From SZAS-18 sp038322235 (GTDB lineage Bacteria; Verrucomicrobiota; Verrucomicrobiia; Chthoniobacterales; SZAS-18): a stretch of DNA of 64,000 nt. A model generated the notes under the pieces. It searched no databases and was not told the DNA's origin. It worked only from the letters and a program-made list of their open reading frames with translations. This document shows, piece by piece, positions 8,306-17,285 of the stretch (position 1 is the first letter of the stretch; each line of letters begins with the position of its first letter). The translations under genes were made by a program, and so were the position numbers. The stretch covers positions 1 through 64,000 of the forward strand of contig JBBQFQ010000002.1 of assembly GCA_038322235.1 (NCBI GenBank), in the 5' to 3' direction.

Positions 8306-9304
8306 TCACTTTCCGAGCGCCCCGCGCAGGCCCTGGTAGACGCGACGCGCCTGCCGGAGCAGGCCCGAGGGCATGAGCAGCAGCGGGAAAGTGTGGAGCC
8401 AGTACGCCGGATATCGCCCGTAGGTCCGGCGGCAGAGGGCGAACGCTTCGCGGGTGTACGCGGCCGAGGCTCCGCCCAGCTTCGCGCGCACGATGTGGTG
8501 TCGGGCGTGACTGCGCGCCACCTGCGCCATCGCGGCGTGATAGACTTCCGAGTCGGCTCCAAACACGTCCGCGGCCACGCGCGCGTAGCCTTCCACGTCC
8601 ATCTTCAGCCGCCCGAGCAGACCCCGTTCGTTGAAGGAATCGTTGTCCGCGCGCCAGCCGACACACGGTTCGGCGAGGTAGCCCCACCGCGGCTCCGCCT
8701 TCATCATGCGCATGAGCGCTGCGACCTGGATGTAGCCGCTGCCCACAAACTCCTCGAGTCCACCGCGGGCCCGTGCGCGGACGAAGGCCTCGCGGCGGAG
8801 GATGGTACTCGAGAGGAAACCGATCTGATCGAGCAGACAGAGAAACATCCCAGCCGCATCCGTGAAAACGCCCGACGCCTGCTGCTGGAACGGCCGGCGA
8901 TAAATGCGCTGCGAGAGGGTGTGATCGTAGGCGACTAGGTTCACCGTCATGCCGGTCAGCGGCGGTTCCTGCCGGAGCGCGGCGACCGCCCGGGCCACGC
9001 CGCCGGGCTCCACGATGTCGTCATCCCCCAGCATCCAGCAGTAGTCGCCCGCGGCCAGATCCAGGACGCGGAGGAAGTTCCGGTCGAAAGTCAGTCGCTC
9101 CGAATTCCGTTCGTGACGCAGACGCGGAAAACGCGGCGCCCACTCCGCGACCACGCGGGCGGTGGCATCGTCACCGGACGGCTCCTCCGCGATCACCACT
9201 TCCGTGTCGTCGGTGATCTGGGGCGCGAGGCTCGCAAGCAATTCCCCCAGCGGGCCGGCGCGCTGGTAGGTGGGAATGCAAAACGTGACGAACGGCGCAG
9301 GCAT
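8306..9304 (-). CDS. Glycosyltransferase family 2
   Basis: GT-A protein of 332 residues beginning P-F-V-T-F-C-I-P-T-Y-Q-R, with the D-x-D equivalent G-D-D-D at 93-96 (W-M-L-G-D-D-D-I-V-E-P). It resembles abequosyl/rhamnosyl-type GT2 enzymes in which the acceptor domain follows the GDDD motif. It is convergent with the GT2 gene at 7352 (15-bp gap) and divergent from the exosortase gene. It is probably part of the same extracellular polysaccharide locus; donor and acceptor are unknown. Confidence 0.85.
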   Translation of the reverse strand: MPAPFVTFCIPTYQRAGPLGELLASLAPQITDDTEVVIAEEPSGDDATARVVAEWAPRFPRLRHERNSERLTFDRNFLRVLDLAAGDYCWMLGDDDIVEPGGVARAVAALRQEPPLTGMTVNLVAYDHTLSQRIYRRPFQQQASGVFTDAAGMFLCLLDQIGFLSSTILRREAFVRARARGGLEEFVGSGYIQVAALMRMMKAEPRWGYLAEPCVGWRADNDSFNERGLLGRLKMDVEGYARVAADVFGADSEVYHAAMAQVARSHARHHIVRAKLGGASAAYTREAFALCRRTYGRYPAYWLHTFPLLLMPSGLLRQARRVYQGLRGALGK

Positions 9305-9442
9305 CGGGATCGCTCACTGTGGGCGACCCGACCGCGGGCGCGCAATCGCGAACCGCCGAGGCCGGCCGAATTTGCCCGCAGACACCCGGGGGCGAAATGG
9401 GCGCCTTGTCGCTGCGTCGCGCAGCGTCTAACCTCCATTTCC

Positions 9443-10489
9443 ATGGCCGCCTCCCCTGCCAACGCCGATCCCCGGCACGAGCGTCGTCCGTCGCTGTTCG
9501 AGGAGATCAGCGAGTGGCTCGGAGCTCGCTTCCGTCTCATCAACGGGTGGATGCGCGAACGGCCGGTCGAAGCCACGCTCCTCGGGCTGCTTCTCGGGGC
9601 CATCATCTTCTACTTCGGGGGCCTGAAGCTCTTCTCCGGTTACACCCGCACCACCTTTCTCTGGGCGTGGGAGGCCTGGAATCCAGAGACGAACTACGAA
9701 CATGGCGTCCTCATTCCGTGGATTGCGCTCGTACTTTTTCTGCATGCGCTCCCGAGCTTGAAGGGTCTCACCGTCTCCAGCTCCCGCTGGGGGCTCGCCT
9801 GGATCGTCGGCGGGGTCCTGCTCTACCTGCTCGCGGCCCGCACCCTGCAGCCACGCATCGCGCTCGTCGCGGTGCCCTGCGTGATCTTCGGAGCCATTCT
9901 GTACACTTGGGGTCGGGACATCGCGAAACCGCTCTTTTTCCCGAGCATGTTCCTGCTCTTCGCCGTTCCCCTGAATTTCGTCGAACAGGCGAGTTTTCGA
10001 CTCCAGTTCGTCGTCACGGCGCTGGCGAGCGCGCTGTGCAACTTCATCGGCATCCGCATCGTTCCTTTCGGGACGACCATGCGTTCCGCGGACGATGCCT
10101 TTCAGTTCGAGATTGCCGGTGGCTGCAGCGGGATCAACTCGCTCATGGCCATCACCATGCTCACAGCGATTTTCGTCCACTTCACCCAGGATCGCCTCTG
10201 GAAAAAGCTCGTCCTGTTCAGTTCGTCGGTGGTCTTCGCAATCATTGGCAACGTCATGCGCATCACCGTCATCATGGCCGTCGCGAAGTTCTACGACGCG
10301 AAGTTCGCCGGCGGAAAATTTCACGACATCTCGGCCTACGTCGTGTCCTTCCCGTTCGCGTTCATCTCGATGTTCTATGCGAGCAAGCTCGTGAACCTGA
10401 AGCCCGCGGCCGTGCTCGCCCAAGTGGAGGAGGGTCTCAGACCGGAAGCATCGAAGGAGCGACCCGTCAGCACCCGCTATGACTACTAA
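9443..10489 (+). CDS. Exosortase/archaeosortase family transpeptidase
   Basis: Multi-pass inner-membrane protein of 348 residues. The three family catalytic residues are visible: C228 in A-G-G-C-S-G-I-N-S, R273 in G-N-V-M-R-I-T-V, and H294 in F-H-D-I-S. Exosortases cleave PEP-CTERM sorting tails from secreted proteins and are tied to exopolysaccharide loci, as here. ATG 9443 is chosen; the longer upstream frame is antisense to the neighbouring GT2 gene. The last 11 bp overlap the EpsI gene. No protein with a PEP-CTERM tail is encoded in this window, so the substrates lie elsewhere. Confidence 0.9.
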   Translation: MAASPANADPRHERRPSLFEEISEWLGARFRLINGWMRERPVEATLLGLLLGAIIFYFGGLKLFSGYTRTTFLWAWEAWNPETNYEHGVLIPWIALVLFLHALPSLKGLTVSSSRWGLAWIVGGVLLYLLAARTLQPRIALVAVPCVIFGAILYTWGRDIAKPLFFPSMFLLFAVPLNFVEQASFRLQFVVTALASALCNFIGIRIVPFGTTMRSADDAFQFEIAGGCSGINSLMAITMLTAIFVHFTQDRLWKKLVLFSSSVVFAIIGNVMRITVIMAVAKFYDAKFAGGKFHDISAYVVSFPFAFISMFYASKLVNLKPAAVLAQVEEGLRPEASKERPVSTRYDY

Positions 10490-11174
10490 ACGCCTCGCCA
10501 TCGCCGTCGCCGTGGCGGTCATCGGTCTTGGAACGGTTTTCGCTCTCCCCCGCAAGGAAGCGGTCGGCGAGGCCGGGATCACGCTCTCCCTCCCGGACAG
10601 CGTCGGCGACTGGACCGGCCAGGACGCCGAGGTGCTCGCCAAGGAGCGGGAGGTACTTGGAAAGGACACCGAGTTCGCTCGGAAGGTCTATCGAAATTCT
10701 TTCGGTGATATCATCTTCGTCAGCATCGTCCTGTCGGGCCACGACATGATGACGTCGATTCACCGGCCGGAGCGGTGTCTCCCAGCTCAGGGGTGGAACG
10801 TCGTCACCTCCCAGAAGTCCCGGATCCCGCTGGCGAGCGGCCGTTCGCTCGAAACCACCCGGCTCTTCAACACTTCCGAGCGCATGACCGACAAAGGGCA
10901 GCGCATCACGATCCGCAGCCTCAACTACTACTGGTTCGTCGGTTCCCATGATCTCACCGCCGACCATCTGCAGCGGACGATCTACGACATCCGCGACCGC
11001 GTCCTCTACGGCCAGAACCAGCGGTGGGCCTATGTGACGGTCGCCGCGACCATCAGCGAAGGCTTGGTGAAGTTCGGGCGGAATGAAGCAGACACGCAGA
11101 AGATGATCGAAGACTTCATCCCGCGCGTCGTCCCGTCGTTTCAGCAGACGGGCGTGGCTGCCGCCACACCCTGA
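10479..11174 (+). CDS. EpsI family exosortase-associated protein
   Basis: Protein of 231 residues with one N-terminal membrane segment (about 6-22) and a periplasmic domain carrying S-I-H-R-P-E-R-C-L-P (93-102), the hallmark of the EpsI/exosortase C-terminal associated domain. In many genomes this domain is fused to the exosortase or encoded directly after it; here the start overlaps the exosortase by 11 bp. Its biochemical role is not established. The coupling indicates that it works with the exosortase at the membrane. Confidence 0.88.
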   Translation: MTTKRLAIAVAVAVIGLGTVFALPRKEAVGEAGITLSLPDSVGDWTGQDAEVLAKEREVLGKDTEFARKVYRNSFGDIIFVSIVLSGHDMMTSIHRPERCLPAQGWNVVTSQKSRIPLASGRSLETTRLFNTSERMTDKGQRITIRSLNYYWFVGSHDLTADHLQRTIYDIRDRVLYGQNQRWAYVTVAATISEGLVKFGRNEADTQKMIEDFIPRVVPSFQQTGVAAATP

Positions 11175-11189
11175 GGATTCGTCCGGCGC

Positions 11190-12710
11190 TCAGGCGTGGG
11201 CGAGTTGTGGTCGCGGGCCGCCGGAAATCGCGCGAGGAGCGGGTTCGTGCCGGGAGGATTTCGCCTTTTTCCCATAATCCCAGCCGACCGCCCGGCGGCG
11301 ATCTTCGACGTAGCCCAGCGCGACGATCCCAAGAAAAATCTCGAAGCTCGGATAGGCGCCAAACAGGAAGCAGGTGGGAAACCAGGAAATCAGTGCTCCT
11401 GCCGCCCAGACCGTGATCACGTACCCTGCTCCCTCGGTGATGCCGGCCCGAATGGGAGGGAGCAACCGCAGAATCAGCTGCAGCATCAGCCAGGCGTAGA
11501 GCAGGGCTCCGGTCAGACCCGTCACTGCCAGGACCGTCCAGAGCCCCGTCTCGTACGCGCCCACGTCGGCGGCGCTCTGAATGAGCAGGGTGAAGGCATC
11601 GACTTCGAAGCGGGACGCCGCGAAGAAGAAATTTTCATCGAACGGCCGGATTCCCGTTCCGAACGCAATCGAGCGCGGTGACGCCGTCCAGCGCGCCTGG
11701 CCCTCCGCACTGATCACACTTCGGAATTGATCGCTCCCCTTCACGTCCTGCTGAATGTCCGTCTCGGCCTCGGCCGTGAAAATCATCCCCGCCATCGCCC
11801 GCTGGATTCGATAAGGGAAAGGCTCCACGAGAGTGGGCGCCACGTTCAACGCGACGACGAGAATGGCGGTGAGGGCGCCAAAGATCGAGATGGCAACGTA
11901 TTGCCGCAGGATGAGGAAGAAGACGAAACAAAGGACGATGACGCCGGCCACCTGCGCCCGGGAACCCCCCAGCAGCCACGCGTAGACGGAGACGAGAAAG
12001 ACGAGGGCATGCCCCACCTTGGCGATCGGATTTCGGCCTGCGACCAGCATCAGCGCCGACAGCGTCAGGAGCATGTACCCCGAAGTGCGGAGATCCTGCG
12101 GGTCGATCGAATAATTCACGACCGGCAGGACGATGACATCATCGAGGTAGAAGTTGAGCAAGCCGAAGCCCATGCGGATCAGCAGGGCAAGGTAAAGCAG
12201 CCGGAGGCCTCCCTGGAGGACACTCGAAGAACCGTACCAGTAGAATCCAAGCCCGAAGATAAAGGGCCAGAGCGCGTTCATGTAGGCGCGGGAAATGTTC
12301 CCGAGGCCTTCGCCGTCCCAATAGTTGGTCACGCAGACGGCGAGGTGAGCGAGCAGGTAGGCAAAGATCAGGTAGAACACGATCGGGATCCGATTCCGCT
12401 GCCGCAGCATTCCGAGCGGCTTGAACGGAATGCGGGGGAGCAGGGCGATGCCACAAACCGCCAACGCGATTTCATGCGGGTAAAGCTTGAAAGGGATCGT
12501 AAAGAACCCCCCAATCCCCAGCGCAAACGGCATCGGCAACCACCAGCGTTCCCCCGCGAAAAGGATCCAAAGCACTCCGAGGATGGAACCGAACGAGAGG
12601 GCGACAGAGGCGTAATTCTCGCTCCCGAGCGAGGATCCCACGAACATGGCGACGATCAGCCCCCCAATGACGGCGCAATAGTACGTGAGCTGGGTAAGGA
12701 TCGGAGACAT
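11190..12710 (-). CDS. O-antigen ligase/polymerase-like membrane protein
   Basis: Highly hydrophobic protein of 506 residues with roughly ten to twelve predicted membrane helices. A hydrophilic loop at about 290-365 includes Q-A-R-W-T-A-S-P-R and G-x-G-I-R-P-F. That layout, and the position within a glycosyltransferase locus, fit the Wzy polymerase/WaaL ligase superfamily. Polymerase and ligase cannot be told apart from sequence. The tail after the last helix is basic and disordered-looking. It is convergent with epsI (15-bp gap) and divergent from the GT9 gene at 12806. Confidence 0.7.
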   Translation of the reverse strand: MSPILTQLTYYCAVIGGLIVAMFVGSSLGSENYASVALSFGSILGVLWILFAGERWWLPMPFALGIGGFFTIPFKLYPHEIALAVCGIALLPRIPFKPLGMLRQRNRIPIVFYLIFAYLLAHLAVCVTNYWDGEGLGNISRAYMNALWPFIFGLGFYWYGSSSVLQGGLRLLYLALLIRMGFGLLNFYLDDVIVLPVVNYSIDPQDLRTSGYMLLTLSALMLVAGRNPIAKVGHALVFLVSVYAWLLGGSRAQVAGVIVLCFVFFLILRQYVAISIFGALTAILVVALNVAPTLVEPFPYRIQRAMAGMIFTAEAETDIQQDVKGSDQFRSVISAEGQARWTASPRSIAFGTGIRPFDENFFFAASRFEVDAFTLLIQSAADVGAYETGLWTVLAVTGLTGALLYAWLMLQLILRLLPPIRAGITEGAGYVITVWAAGALISWFPTCFLFGAYPSFEIFLGIVALGYVEDRRRAVGWDYGKKAKSSRHEPAPRAISGGPRPQLAHA

Positions 12711-12805
12711 GAGACGTCTTCCAACCCATCCGGGCGGGTGAGACGGCGCTCAAGCGGAATGTTTTTGCGCCCGATGGAAATCGGGCGCATGCGTGCAGCA
12801 GCCCG

Positions 12806-13909
12806 ATGCGCCTGCCTGACCGCTCCTCGTTTCGAGAGGGCACCAACTACGCCGCCGCGCTGGCCAGTGAATTAGGGGGCGCGCTGCTCCGCGGAATCGA
12901 TCATCTCCGCCGCCGCTCCGCCCCCGTGTCGCCCTCGGAATGGCGGCGGGTGCTGCTCCTCGGCGCGCATCACATCGGCGATGTGCTCTACAACACGGGC
13001 AGCCTGCCGGCGCTGCGGGCCGGGCTGCCGAGGGCCGAACTGCACTTGGCGGCCCCCGCGCTGGCGCGCGCCGCGCTGAGCGGCAATCCGCACCTGGCCG
13101 GTACGGTCGATCCCGCGGACCTCCCGTCGCGGGCGGCGGAATTCGACGCGGCCATCTGCTACAACTCGAGCAGCGGCTGGAAGGAAGTGCTCGCCACCTG
13201 GCGGGCCGGGATCCCAAACCGTGCCGCGTACGTGCACAAGGGATTCTCGGCTCTCGTCACGCATCCCATCGCCATCCGGCGGCTGCAGCCATATCCCGCG
13301 TACTTTCGCGATCTCGTCGGACAACTCACCGGCAGCGGCGCGCCCGCCTGGCCCCTCCGCCCGCTGGTGTATCCCAACGCCGAAGATGAGGCCGCCGCCG
13401 AGGCCTTCTGGCGCGAACTCAAGCTCGATCCCGCCCGGCCCGTGCTCGCAAGTTTTGTGACCAGCCGGCAGCCCTCCGGCGTGTGGCCTGCGGAACGATT
13501 TGGAGAAACGATCCGGCACATCCACACGCGCGCCGACGTGCAAAGCGTGCTCCTCGGCGCCGCGGAGGATGCACCCACGCTCGAAGCACTCCGGGCGCGT
13601 TGCGAACTGCCGTGCGCGGTCGCGGCGGGTCGCCTCCCCTTGCTCGCGCTGGTCTGCTTTCTCCGGCGGTGTCGGGCCGTCCTCTGCACCGACTCCGGTC
13701 CGCGCCACCTCGCGAACGCCGCCGGCGCGCGCGTCCTTTTCGTTCCGAATCTGGCCGTCGGCAAAATCGAGACGGGGCGCTACCTGGAGACGGAGACCGA
13801 CCTCGCGCCCGGCGACGAGTATGTGCCCATCGCCGCTCAAGCCGCCGCCTTCTCGCGCATCGATCCGGAACGAGTCGCGGGACAGGTGGTGGACGCGTTG
13901 CGGAGGTAA
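12806..13909 (+). CDS. Glycosyltransferase family 9 (heptosyltransferase-like)
   Basis: GT-B protein of 367 residues. After a ~45-residue N-terminal lead comes L-G-A-H-H-I-G-D-V-L-Y-N, the GT9 entry motif. C-T-D-S-G-P-R-H-L-A-N-A lies in the C-terminal donor domain. Family position suggests transfer of a heptose-like sugar in LPS or exopolysaccharide assembly. Compared with the GT9 encoded at 6345 it has a longer N-terminus and a divergent phosphate-binding loop (F-V-T-S-R), so the two probably use different substrates. FkbM genes follow on the same strand. Confidence 0.8.
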   Translation: MRLPDRSSFREGTNYAAALASELGGALLRGIDHLRRRSAPVSPSEWRRVLLLGAHHIGDVLYNTGSLPALRAGLPRAELHLAAPALARAALSGNPHLAGTVDPADLPSRAAEFDAAICYNSSSGWKEVLATWRAGIPNRAAYVHKGFSALVTHPIAIRRLQPYPAYFRDLVGQLTGSGAPAWPLRPLVYPNAEDEAAAEAFWRELKLDPARPVLASFVTSRQPSGVWPAERFGETIRHIHTRADVQSVLLGAAEDAPTLEALRARCELPCAVAAGRLPLLALVCFLRRCRAVLCTDSGPRHLANAAGARVLFVPNLAVGKIETGRYLETETDLAPGDEYVPIAAQAAAFSRIDPERVAGQVVDALRR

Positions 13910-13982
13910 CGCAGCGCGGCGGACCCGACCTTCGACATGGCGGTCGCGGCAGGTGTCGTGTACGTGGCGGGGTCCTGAGCGC

Positions 13983-14744
13983 ATGAATCTCCACGTCCTC
14001 CTCCGCAAACTGCGCACGTTTTCCACGACGGTCTCCCGCTGCTCAAACTGGCCCGCGCTCTCGCTCGCCCGGCTGGGAATCACCGGCGGCCGCACGTCGG
14101 TGATCCTGCGGCGAGGCGTGCGGATCGAGCCGCTCTTTCCGCTTTCCAAGACGTGGGGTGAGATCTTCGAGCCGGCGATCGCCGACCTCTATGACGTCGA
14201 GCGGGCGGGAGCGGACGTCATCGTCGATATCGGCGCGAACATCGGCGCCTTCACCTGTCTCGCCGCCCAGAGCCACCCCTCGGCCATCGTCCACGCCTTC
14301 GAGCCCTCCGAGCCGCACGCGGCTCAACTCGAACGTAATCTGAAGCTCAACGGGCTCACGAACGTCACGCTCCACCGCTTCGCCGTGACGGGAGATGGCC
14401 GTTCGATCACGTTCGGCGTGAACGCGGAGGGCGGCAGTTCGGGCATCATTCTTCCGGGCGAACGCGAGATCACCCTGCCTTCGATCACGCTCGACGTGAT
14501 CGCGTTTGCCGGGGTCGGCAGCGCCCTCATCAAGCTCGACTGCGAAGGGGCCGAGGGGGAAATCGTCGAATGGATCGTCCGCCATCGGGCCAACCTCCCC
14601 GCCCGTCTCCGGATCGCGTGCGAGTATCACCACTGGTGCCCGCTGAGCCTGGCGGACCTCGCTTCGATCTTGCGGGGCGCGGGATTTTCCGTGACGACGC
14701 CGGTCCATTTTGACGAGCAGTATCTCTTCGCCGAGAGCGTCTGA
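13983..14744 (+). CDS. FkbM family methyltransferase
   Basis: Class I SAM-dependent methyltransferase of 253 residues. The SAM-binding V-D-I-G-A-N-I-G lies at 81-88, the acidic ribose contact is in A-F-E-P-S, and the family motif I-K-L-D-C-E-G-A-E lies at about 185-193. FkbM proteins O-methylate small molecules or sugars; here a glycan hydroxyl is the likely target. The start is ATG 13983; the 73-bp gap upstream holds no second gene. Another FkbM gene follows 22 bp downstream on the same strand. Confidence 0.85.
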   Translation: MNLHVLLRKLRTFSTTVSRCSNWPALSLARLGITGGRTSVILRRGVRIEPLFPLSKTWGEIFEPAIADLYDVERAGADVIVDIGANIGAFTCLAAQSHPSAIVHAFEPSEPHAAQLERNLKLNGLTNVTLHRFAVTGDGRSITFGVNAEGGSSGIILPGEREITLPSITLDVIAFAGVGSALIKLDCEGAEGEIVEWIVRHRANLPARLRIACEYHHWCPLSLADLASILRGAGFSVTTPVHFDEQYLFAESV

Positions 14745-14766
14745 GTTCTGTCTCCCGCCGTCCCCG

Positions 14767-15534
14767 ATGATCCTCCACCAACTGCGCGCGCTCTGGGAAA
14801 ATCGCTTCTTCGACAACGCGGGGCAGCTTTTTCTCGATCGGATTCTCGGGCGCGCCACCGGACTCACCGTCTATCGGAAGGGCGACTACCGCATCCTCAT
14901 CGACCATCGGGGCGAGGATCAGTTTGGCACGCGCGTCTGCCTCATCGATGGCGTCTATGCCGGCTTGCTCGACCGGGTGCAGCTCGCGCGGGAGATCAGC
15001 GTCCTCGACCTTGGCGCAAATGGCGGTGGCTTTCCGCTCCTGCTCGGATTGCGCGGGCATCAGTTCGCGCGGCTGGGGTGCGTGGAGATGAATCCAAATA
15101 CGTTCGAGCGGCTCAGCTTCAACGTGCGGAGCAACGTGGCGCCGGACGCCGTGCTCCTGAATGCCGCCGTCGCCGCCGAATCCGGATCGCTCGAACGAAG
15201 ATTCGGACTCGGGAGCGTCTCGGAAGGGGTCGGGATCGAGCGGCTCGGCCAGGGTGGCGCGCGGACGATTCCGCTTCTCTCGTTTGACGAAATCGTGGCG
15301 CGGGTCGCGTGTCCCGGGGCGATCGACCTCGTCAAGATGGACGTCGAGGGTGCCGAATACGACGTGATCCTGCGTGCGACCGCTCAGACGCTCACCCGCT
15401 GCGCTCATCTGCTGATCGAATTTCACGACGACGGGCGGACGCCGGAGGCCAAGCGGCGGCTCGCCGAGCTCGGCTTTCGGGAGATCGGCTCCCACCGCCA
15501 GCAGTACGAGGTCTGTCTTCTCGCGCGCGCGTGA
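14767..15534 (+). CDS. FkbM family methyltransferase
   Basis: Methyltransferase of 255 residues with SAM-binding V-L-D-L-G-A-N-G-G-G (79-88) and V-K-M-D-V-E-G-A-E (around 195-203). ATG 14767 is chosen because residues upstream of it show no similarity to the family. It is only distantly similar to the FkbM protein encoded just upstream, which argues for a different methylation target rather than a recent duplication. It is convergent with the following minus-strand methyltransferase gene across 9 bp. Confidence 0.85.
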   Translation: MILHQLRALWENRFFDNAGQLFLDRILGRATGLTVYRKGDYRILIDHRGEDQFGTRVCLIDGVYAGLLDRVQLAREISVLDLGANGGGFPLLLGLRGHQFARLGCVEMNPNTFERLSFNVRSNVAPDAVLLNAAVAAESGSLERRFGLGSVSEGVGIERLGQGGARTIPLLSFDEIVARVACPGAIDLVKMDVEGAEYDVILRATAQTLTRCAHLLIEFHDDGRTPEAKRRLAELGFREIGSHRQQYEVCLLARA

Positions 15535-15543
15535 GGCCGGTCC

Positions 15544-16401
15544 TCAATCGATCGGGTCTTCCGGTCGGAACGGGGCAAAGCAACGGGGATTGTAGCGCCG
15601 GAGCGCCAGCTTCAGAAACTGGCGGACCGGATAAGGCAGGCGGTCCTTCCAGCCCGGCGTCGCCCCGGCGGCCTGCCCGTTCCGGCTCGCGTCCCACGCG
15701 GCCTGATAGTCGCTCTGGGCCGGAGGCTGCGCGAAGATCGGGAATTCCGCCTCGCGGCGCGCGAGCGTGAGCAGCAGGGTCTCGCGCCAGTTCACCACCG
15801 TCCCGCGCAGGCGGACGGCCTCCGGATCGAGCACGCGACGCCAGCGCGGCCGCAGCGCATTCTCGTAGATGACCATGAGCCGCAGGCGAAAGCCGTTCGC
15901 GGCGGAAAACGCCCGGAAATAGAGTTCCGGACTGATCTGATAAAAGCCGTGACCGGTGAAGTTGTTGGCGGGCGAGACCCCGACAAAGTGACCGCCGACC
16001 CGCGTCATCTCGAGACAATTGCGGAGCGCGGTGGGGAAGTGGAAGACGTGCTCAAGGGTGCCGCCATCAAGGACGAGCGAGTAGCGCCCGTGGAACTCCG
16101 CGGGAATCGGCTGATTGAAGTCGTGCACGTGGCTCGCCCCCTCGTAGGCCGAGGCATCAAACGAATCGACCGTGCCCGCGCCCGCGTGGAAAAAGAATCC
16201 ATCCGTATAGCCGCCGTGCGCCGTGAAGATGCGCTCGAGATCCGCTGCGCCGGCGGGGAGTCCGGCCGCCGCCAGCTCGCGCGCCATTTCGGCGCGCGTG
16301 AGATTGAACCCCTGACGTCCGATCATCGCCACGCGCTCCAGGCTCGCGCCGTGGCGACGGGCAAGGAGCAGGAAGCGGATCGCGTTGACGTCGAGTCCCA
16401 T
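15544..16401 (-). CDS. Probable class I SAM-dependent methyltransferase
   Basis: Protein of 285 residues. Y-S-L-V-L-D-G-G-T-L-E-H-V-F-H-F-P resembles the motif-II region and post-strand loop of class I methyltransferases, and a later C-L-E-M-T-R-V-G-G-H-F-V-G-V-S-P-A segment resembles the motif-III strand. The usual glycine-rich SAM loop is not obvious in the N-terminal part (G-R-Q-G-F-N-L-T), so activity is inferred with caution. The start ATG 16401 lies 12 bp after the stop of the FkbM gene transcribed before it. Its location in the glycan locus suggests sugar modification. Confidence 0.6.
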   Translation of the reverse strand: MGLDVNAIRFLLLARRHGASLERVAMIGRQGFNLTRAEMARELAAAGLPAGAADLERIFTAHGGYTDGFFFHAGAGTVDSFDASAYEGASHVHDFNQPIPAEFHGRYSLVLDGGTLEHVFHFPTALRNCLEMTRVGGHFVGVSPANNFTGHGFYQISPELYFRAFSAANGFRLRLMVIYENALRPRWRRVLDPEAVRLRGTVVNWRETLLLTLARREAEFPIFAQPPAQSDYQAAWDASRNGQAAGATPGWKDRLPYPVRQFLKLALRRYNPRCFAPFRPEDPID

Positions 16402-16412
16402 GGCTGTGGCTC

Positions 16413-17228
16413 TCAGTTCGCCGGCACGAAGAAAGCGTTTCCGGAAGCGCGCCCCAAGCCCTCGAGAGTGCGGTAGCCGCACGCACTGAAGAGCGCGTAA
16501 ATCTCGGCCGGGTTTGAGCCGCAGAAGCCGAGGGTGAATTCGTTGATCTCGATCGCAATGCCCGCAAACGCCCGGGCTCGGAGCGCGGGCTCCAGCCCGC
16601 GCAGCACCTTGGCTTCGAAGCCTTCGACATCGATCTTTGCGATCCACCTTGGTTCGGTCGGCAGCGCCAGCGCGGCCCGCTCGCGCCAGGCCTCGAACGG
16701 CAGGACCTCGATCTCTGCGATCGCTTCGCCGTGGAGATCCGGGTGGGCGCCGAAGGTCGAATGCCCGGAATCGCCCACTCCCGGCTGGAGCGAGAGACGC
16801 GCCGGCGCGTCGGAGAGGCCGAGATTCCAGACGCTCAGGCGATCCAGGCCGTTCCGGCGCTTGATCTCCTCCAACCGCGCGAAGGTGCGCGGATTCGGCT
16901 CGAACGCGTGGACCTGGAGCCGGGGACATTGCGAGAGCAGCCACCAGGTGAAGAAGCCGTAGTTGCTGCCGATATCGAAAAAATGGGTCGCCCCGGCGCG
17001 AGCCCAATCCCGGAGCACGTGGGCGGTCGGACTCTCGAAGCGCTCGCCCTGCCAGTACGTTCCGCGCATGGTTTCATCGCGGAAATCCATCTCCGCGCGA
17101 ATGCCGGGGAATAGCTCGACGTCCGCCTGCTCCGGCAACAGCCGAAAGAGGGCGCGGAAGGCGGCGCCGCCCAGCGGCGGAAAGCGATGGCCACAGGCGC
17201 GGCGGATGGCATCGAAGGGCCAAGGCAT
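16413..17228 (-). CDS. FkbM family methyltransferase
   Basis: Protein of 271 residues with SAM loop F-F-D-I-G-S-N-Y-G-F-F (83-93), A-F-E-P-N-P, and A-K-I-D-V-E-G-F-E in place of the usual D-V-E-G-A-E. The start at ATG 17228 (M-P-W-P-F-D) is preferred over an upstream alternative that adds a basic, unconserved stretch. It is transcribed with the methyltransferase below it and follows the GT4 gene by 57 bp. It is a likely O-methyltransferase for the surface glycan. Confidence 0.85.
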   Translation of the reverse strand: MPWPFDAIRRACGHRFPPLGGAAFRALFRLLPEQADVELFPGIRAEMDFRDETMRGTYWQGERFESPTAHVLRDWARAGATHFFDIGSNYGFFTWWLLSQCPRLQVHAFEPNPRTFARLEEIKRRNGLDRLSVWNLGLSDAPARLSLQPGVGDSGHSTFGAHPDLHGEAIAEIEVLPFEAWRERAALALPTEPRWIAKIDVEGFEAKVLRGLEPALRARAFAGIAIEINEFTLGFCGSNPAEIYALFSACGYRTLEGLGRASGNAFFVPAN

Positions 17229-17285
17229 AGAGGGGCGGAGGTTCCGGCACCGGACGCCCGGCGACAAGCACGATCCGCGCACTGG

